Assembly (NCBI GenBank): GCA_046046245.1
Contig: JBJOKE010000049.1
Location: 1 to 64,000 of the forward strand
From: UBA4615 sp046046245
GTDB taxonomy: Bacteria; Pseudomonadota; Gammaproteobacteria; Burkholderiales; Burkholderiaceae_E
Direction: 5' to 3'
DNA: 64,000 bases
The translations under genes were made by a program, and so were the position numbers. Every line of letters starts with the position of its first letter. Position 1 is the stretch's first letter. Positions 61,525-64,000 of this stretch are shown here, one piece after another. A model generated the notes under the pieces. The model did not search any database. It was given only the letters and a program-made list of their open reading frames with translations, and was not told the origin of the DNA.

Positions 61525-62185
61525 TGGTCCGGGCGGGGCGCAGGTCGAGATGGCTGACCGCGATGACGGCCTCGGTACGAGTGCGCGCGCCCAGCTTCGC
61601 CAGCACCGCGCTGACATGCGCTTTCACGGTGCCTTCGGCGATGTCCAGTTCACGCCCAATCACCTTGTTCGGCGCACCCCGCACGATCAGTCGCAGCACA
61701 TCGAGCTGCCGGGGCGACAGGTCGAGATCCTCCAGGCGGTCGAAGCTGCGCAATCCGTTTGGGACTCCCTTCGCCTCGAAATGCCTGAACCAGTCGATCT
61801 TAGGCAGATAGACGCTTCCGGCGAGTACCGTCCGGAACGCACCGGCCAAAGAGTCGCGGGTCGATCCCTTCGGAATGTAGCCGCAGGCCCCCGCTTCGAG
61901 TGACCGATAGACGCGGTGAGACTCGGTGAGCCCGGAGCACACGACGACCGACGTTTCAGGCGATGCACGGCGCAGCGTCGTGATGCATTCGACATCGACC
62001 GAGTCCGGCAGGGACAAGTCAAGGACGACGAAGTCCACAGCCTGAAGCTTCAGGATCATCAGCGCGGAAGAAACGCTGTCAGCAAACAGGATCTCGATCT
62101 GGTCTTCCAGACTGCGCAAAGTCGACGCAAGCGCATCCTGGACGAGCGGATGGTCATCGACGATCAGAACGCGAAGCTGTTTCAC
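61475..62185 (-). CDS. NarL/FixJ-family response regulator
   Basis: A 236-aa two-component regulator. Receiver domain: LRVLIVDDHPLVQDALAS, phospho-Asp in DFVVLDLSLPDSVDVEC, and GACGYIPKGSTRDSLAGAFR with the conserved Lys. The C-terminal LuxR-type HTH is LSPRQLDVLRLIVRGAPNKV, IGRELDIAEGTVKAHVSAVL. I chose GTG 62185, at the receiver's first strand; the frame is open to 62284 and a longer start is possible. No sensor kinase is nearby. It looks chromosome-type rather than plasmid backbone. Confidence 0.85.
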   Translation of the reverse strand: MKQLRVLIVDDHPLVQDALASTLRSLEDQIEILFADSVSSALMILKLQAVDFVVLDLSLPDSVDVECITTLRRASPETSVVVCSGLTESHRVYRSLEAGACGYIPKGSTRDSLAGAFRTVLAGSVYLPKIDWFRHFEAKGVPNGLRSFDRLEDLDLSPRQLDVLRLIVRGAPNKVIGRELDIAEGTVKAHVSAVLAKLGARTRTEAVIAVSHLDLRPARTITGSTPSRARDENRPA

Positions 62186-62349
62186 GGCGCGGGTAGAGGC
62201 AACTGCGCGCACTCTAAGGCACAGGTTCCGGATTCTCCGTGACATTTTTCGCCGATATGCAGTGGTTATGCCGTACCGCTGCAAGTGCGGGCCTTCGGTG
62301 CACTGACCCGAGCGAAAAGCCGGGATCTGTCGTGAGAAGCGGCCGGGTG

Positions 62350-62490
62350 TCGGCCGAGCAGAATGTGATGGTGCGGAGGCAGACGGAAACCGGCACGCCG
62401 ATGGCGGACGTCACACGTCAGCCCGGCATCTCGGAGCAGAAACAGAGCCGATGGAACAAAGCCTTCGGCGGGTTGAAGCTGGCCTGCACC
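62350..62490 (+). pseudogene. IS3-family orfA remnant
   Basis: The translated stretch SAEQNVMVRRQTETGTPMAD, VTRQPGISEQKQSRWNKAFG GL matches the transposase OrfA HTH (compare FTEEQIAFVLRQAEAGTPVA in the IS at 4285). No start, orfB or terminal repeats remain. It lies between the response regulator and the exbD genes and marks an old insertion near the element boundary. Confidence 0.65.
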
Positions 62491-62491
62491 A

Positions 62492-62911
62492 TCAAGGCGC
62501 GACGTGCCCGTCGCTGACAAGACCGAGCTTGGCGACGCCCAGCCGCTGGGCGTTAGCCATCACCATGGCAACGACGCTGTATGGGGCTTGGCGACTGGGC
62601 CGAAGGTGCACTTCAGGCTGATCAGGCTGGGCGACGACCTGCCGTATGCGTGCCTCCAGCTCCGCGCGCTCTGCGACCAAGATGCCATCGAAGCGAACAC
62701 TGCCATCGGCCTCAATGTCGATCCGCAGGACCGGCGGCGGCGCAGTCTGCGGCTTCGCGCCCGTTGGCATGTTGATGTCTACTGAATGCAGTTGAACCGG
62801 AATAGTGATGATCAGCATTATCAGCAGGACGAGCATCACATCGATCAGCGGAGTGGTATTTACCTCCACAATCACTTCGTCTTCGTCTTGCTGCGGAATG
62901 ATCATTGCCAT
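62492..62911 (-). CDS. exbD: ExbD/TolR biopolymer transport protein
   Basis: A 139-aa proton-channel subunit that energises TonB. One N-terminal transmembrane helix (PLIDVMLVLLIMLIITIPVQ) contains the Asp of the LIDVML motif, then a periplasmic domain (VLRIDIEADGSVRFDGILVA). GGAGG precedes ATG 62911 by 8 nt. Second exbD downstream of exbB; differs from the upstream copy. Confidence 0.92.
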   Translation of the reverse strand: MAMIIPQQDEDEVIVEVNTTPLIDVMLVLLIMLIITIPVQLHSVDINMPTGAKPQTAPPPVLRIDIEADGSVRFDGILVAERAELEARIRQVVAQPDQPEVHLRPSRQAPYSVVAMVMANAQRLGVAKLGLVSDGHVAP

Positions 62912-62947
62912 CGCTTCGCCTCCCAGGTCCGGATGCTATTGCGCTGC

Positions 62948-63376
62948 TCAAGGACGGCCAGCGGGCTCAATGACGAAACTAACCTTTGCAATGCCGGCGC
63001 GCTGGATCGCAAGGACGACCCGTCCTACACCGTCGTAGCGTCCGTTCAGGTCGCCGCGGATGTGTACCGCTGGCTGTGCGGCTTCTCTCGCTACCGCGCG
63101 CAAGCGTTCGATCAGATCTTGCTCGTCGCGCAAGCGCAGGTCGTTCCAGTAGATATCGCCCTCGCGTGTAACCGAAAGGTTGACGTTGTCGAGCTTGGTC
63201 CGCAGCGGGACATTCTCCTCCTTGGGCAGCTGTACGTTCTTAACGTTGATCGCCAACGGGATCGTAATCAAGAAGATGATCAGAAGAACAAGCATCACAT
63301 CCACCAGCGGCGTGGTGTTGATCGCCGAGACAAGCTGATCATCATCGTCGTCGTCGAACCGAACGTTCATTCCCAT
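62948..63376 (-). CDS. exbD: ExbD/TolR biopolymer transport protein
   Basis: A 142-aa paralogue. An unusual Asp-run at the N-terminus (RFDDDDDDQLVSAINTTPLV) precedes the transmembrane helix DVMLVLLIIFLITIPLAINV with the channel Asp. The periplasmic part includes VNLSVTREGDIYWNDLRLRD and VHIRGDLNGRYDGVGRVVLA. It follows exbB by 27 nt and precedes the other exbD by 36 nt, so the three form one operon. Confidence 0.92.
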   Translation of the reverse strand: MGMNVRFDDDDDDQLVSAINTTPLVDVMLVLLIIFLITIPLAINVKNVQLPKEENVPLRTKLDNVNLSVTREGDIYWNDLRLRDEQDLIERLRAVAREAAQPAVHIRGDLNGRYDGVGRVVLAIQRAGIAKVSFVIEPAGRP

Positions 63377-63403
63377 GGCTGATTGCGATTGTGTGCTGAC
63401 ATC

Positions 63404-64000
63404 TCATGCAGCGCGGTTTGCGGCTTGGCGCAACAGCGCCAAGTGAAGGTTGTCGCCAAACGCGCGTACCTGCTCCATCGCTGCCTTGTTGCGCCGGACT
63501 AGCCAGTTGTAGCCGAGTACTGCCGGGACTGCGACGGCCAAACCAATCGCCGTCATTATCAGCGCTTCGCCGACTGGACCAGCGACTTTGTCGATAGATG
63601 CCTGGCCCGCGACGCCGATCGCAGTAAGGGCGTGGTAGATCCCCCAGACGGTGCCGAACAGTCCGACAAACGGGGCGGTCGATCCAACCGTGGCGAGGAC
63701 AGCCAACCCATCCTGCAGACGGTTCTGAACGGTATGGATAGCACGCTGCACGGAAAGCGTTATCCACGTGTTGAGGTCGATTTGGGTTGTAAGTGCATCC
63801 TCGTGATGCTGCGACGCGCCGATCCCGGCATCGGCGACATATCGAAACGGGCTCGCCTCGTCGAGCTTACTCACGCCATCGGCCAGCGACTTCGACTTCC
63901 AGAACGACTCGCTGACCGCGTGTGCGTGGCTGTTGAGCTTCGACTGCTCCATCAGTTTGCTGACGATCACGTACCACGTGCCCATTGACATCAACAGCAG
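63404..64000 (-). CDS. exbB: ExbB/TolQ proton channel, cut by window end
   Basis: C-terminal 199 residues of a MotA/TolQ/ExbB protein. The conserved core is present: LQDGLAVLATVGSTAPFVGL, FGTVWGIYHALTAIG, GEALIMTAIGLAVAVPAVLG and YNWLVRRNKAAME. The reading frame continues past base 64000, so the N-terminus and perhaps tonB lie outside. With two exbD genes it would power a TonB-dependent uptake system in the inner membrane. Confidence 0.93.
   Translation of the reverse strand: MLLMSMGTWYVIVSKLMEQSKLNSHAHAVSESFWKSKSLADGVSKLDEASPFRYVADAGIGASQHHEDALTTQIDLNTWITLSVQRAIHTVQNRLQDGLAVLATVGSTAPFVGLFGTVWGIYHALTAIGVAGQASIDKVAGPVGEALIMTAIGLAVAVPAVLGYNWLVRRNKAAMEQVRAFGDNLHLALLRQAANRAA

Overview
The window is high-GC DNA with the gene content of a conjugative plasmid or plasmid-like integrative element from a proteobacterium, most likely a beta- or gammaproteobacterium. 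The reasons are an iteron-type Rep_3 initiator with ParAB, a P-type VirB2-VirB11/VirD4 secretion operon with a MOBP-like relaxase and TraX, an IS3/IS407-like insertion sequence, and an exbB-exbD-exbD set at the right edge. The genus cannot be fixed from the sequence alone. No rRNA or tRNA gene was recognised.

Layout, left to right. (1) 0.2-2.9 kb: a complete Thoeris-type defence operon on the minus strand, with ThsA (SIR2 + SLOG) and two different TIR proteins. (2) 3.3-8.9 kb: recombination zone, with a 5'-truncated tyrosine recombinase, an IS3-family element, a 637-aa tyrosine recombinase and, divergent from it, a recombinase homologue with substituted catalytic residues. Between the last two lies a 28-bp dif-like site (11-6-11 perfect inverted repeat). 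(3) 8.9-14.1 kb: replicon core. A centromere-like array of 18-bp XhoI-type palindromes sits in tandem repeats of about 163 bp. It is followed by parB-parA (minus), a 21-bp-period iteron array and rep (plus). (4) 14.1-26.8 kb: a Mza-like defence island with a C5 cytosine methyltransferase, a frameshifted vsr, two paralogous GHKL (MutL/MORC-like) ATPases, a Z1 ATPase, a PD-(D/E)XK-like protein, AIPR, and an HNH nuclease with a small upstream ORF. (5) 27.1-33.8 kb: a collinear cassette of five genes that I cannot match to a named system: gluzincin HExxH peptidase, MBL-fold hydrolase, PGRP-type amidase with an unknown C-terminal half, SGNH hydrolase and a membrane-anchored coiled-coil protein. This is the best candidate for an undescribed system. 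(6) 33.9-37.9 kb: a coiled-coil/XRE regulator, a three-repeat I-E-like CRISPR remnant without cas genes, and an OLD-like ATPase-DprA-phosphoribosyltransferase operon whose last gene is frameshifted. (7) 38.3-45.6 kb: radC, a DUF932 gene, a large ParB-like gene, a possible oriT, mobC-like gene, relaxase and traX. (8) 45.7-59.1 kb: one long minus-strand conjugation operon, largely chained by 4-nt ATGA overlaps. (9) 59.3-61.5 kb: a second parA-parB with two small genes. (10) 61.5-64 kb: a NarL-type regulator, a decayed IS3 orfA fragment and exbB-exbD-exbD, cut by the window end.

The backbone (rep/par, transfer, relaxase) replicates, partitions and transfers the element. The accessory 27 kb between rep and radC, together with the Thoeris operon, is almost entirely defence-type cargo. 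Several pieces there are decaying (vsr, the phosphoribosyltransferase, the CRISPR array, perhaps the HNH gene), as expected of a turnover-prone defence island.
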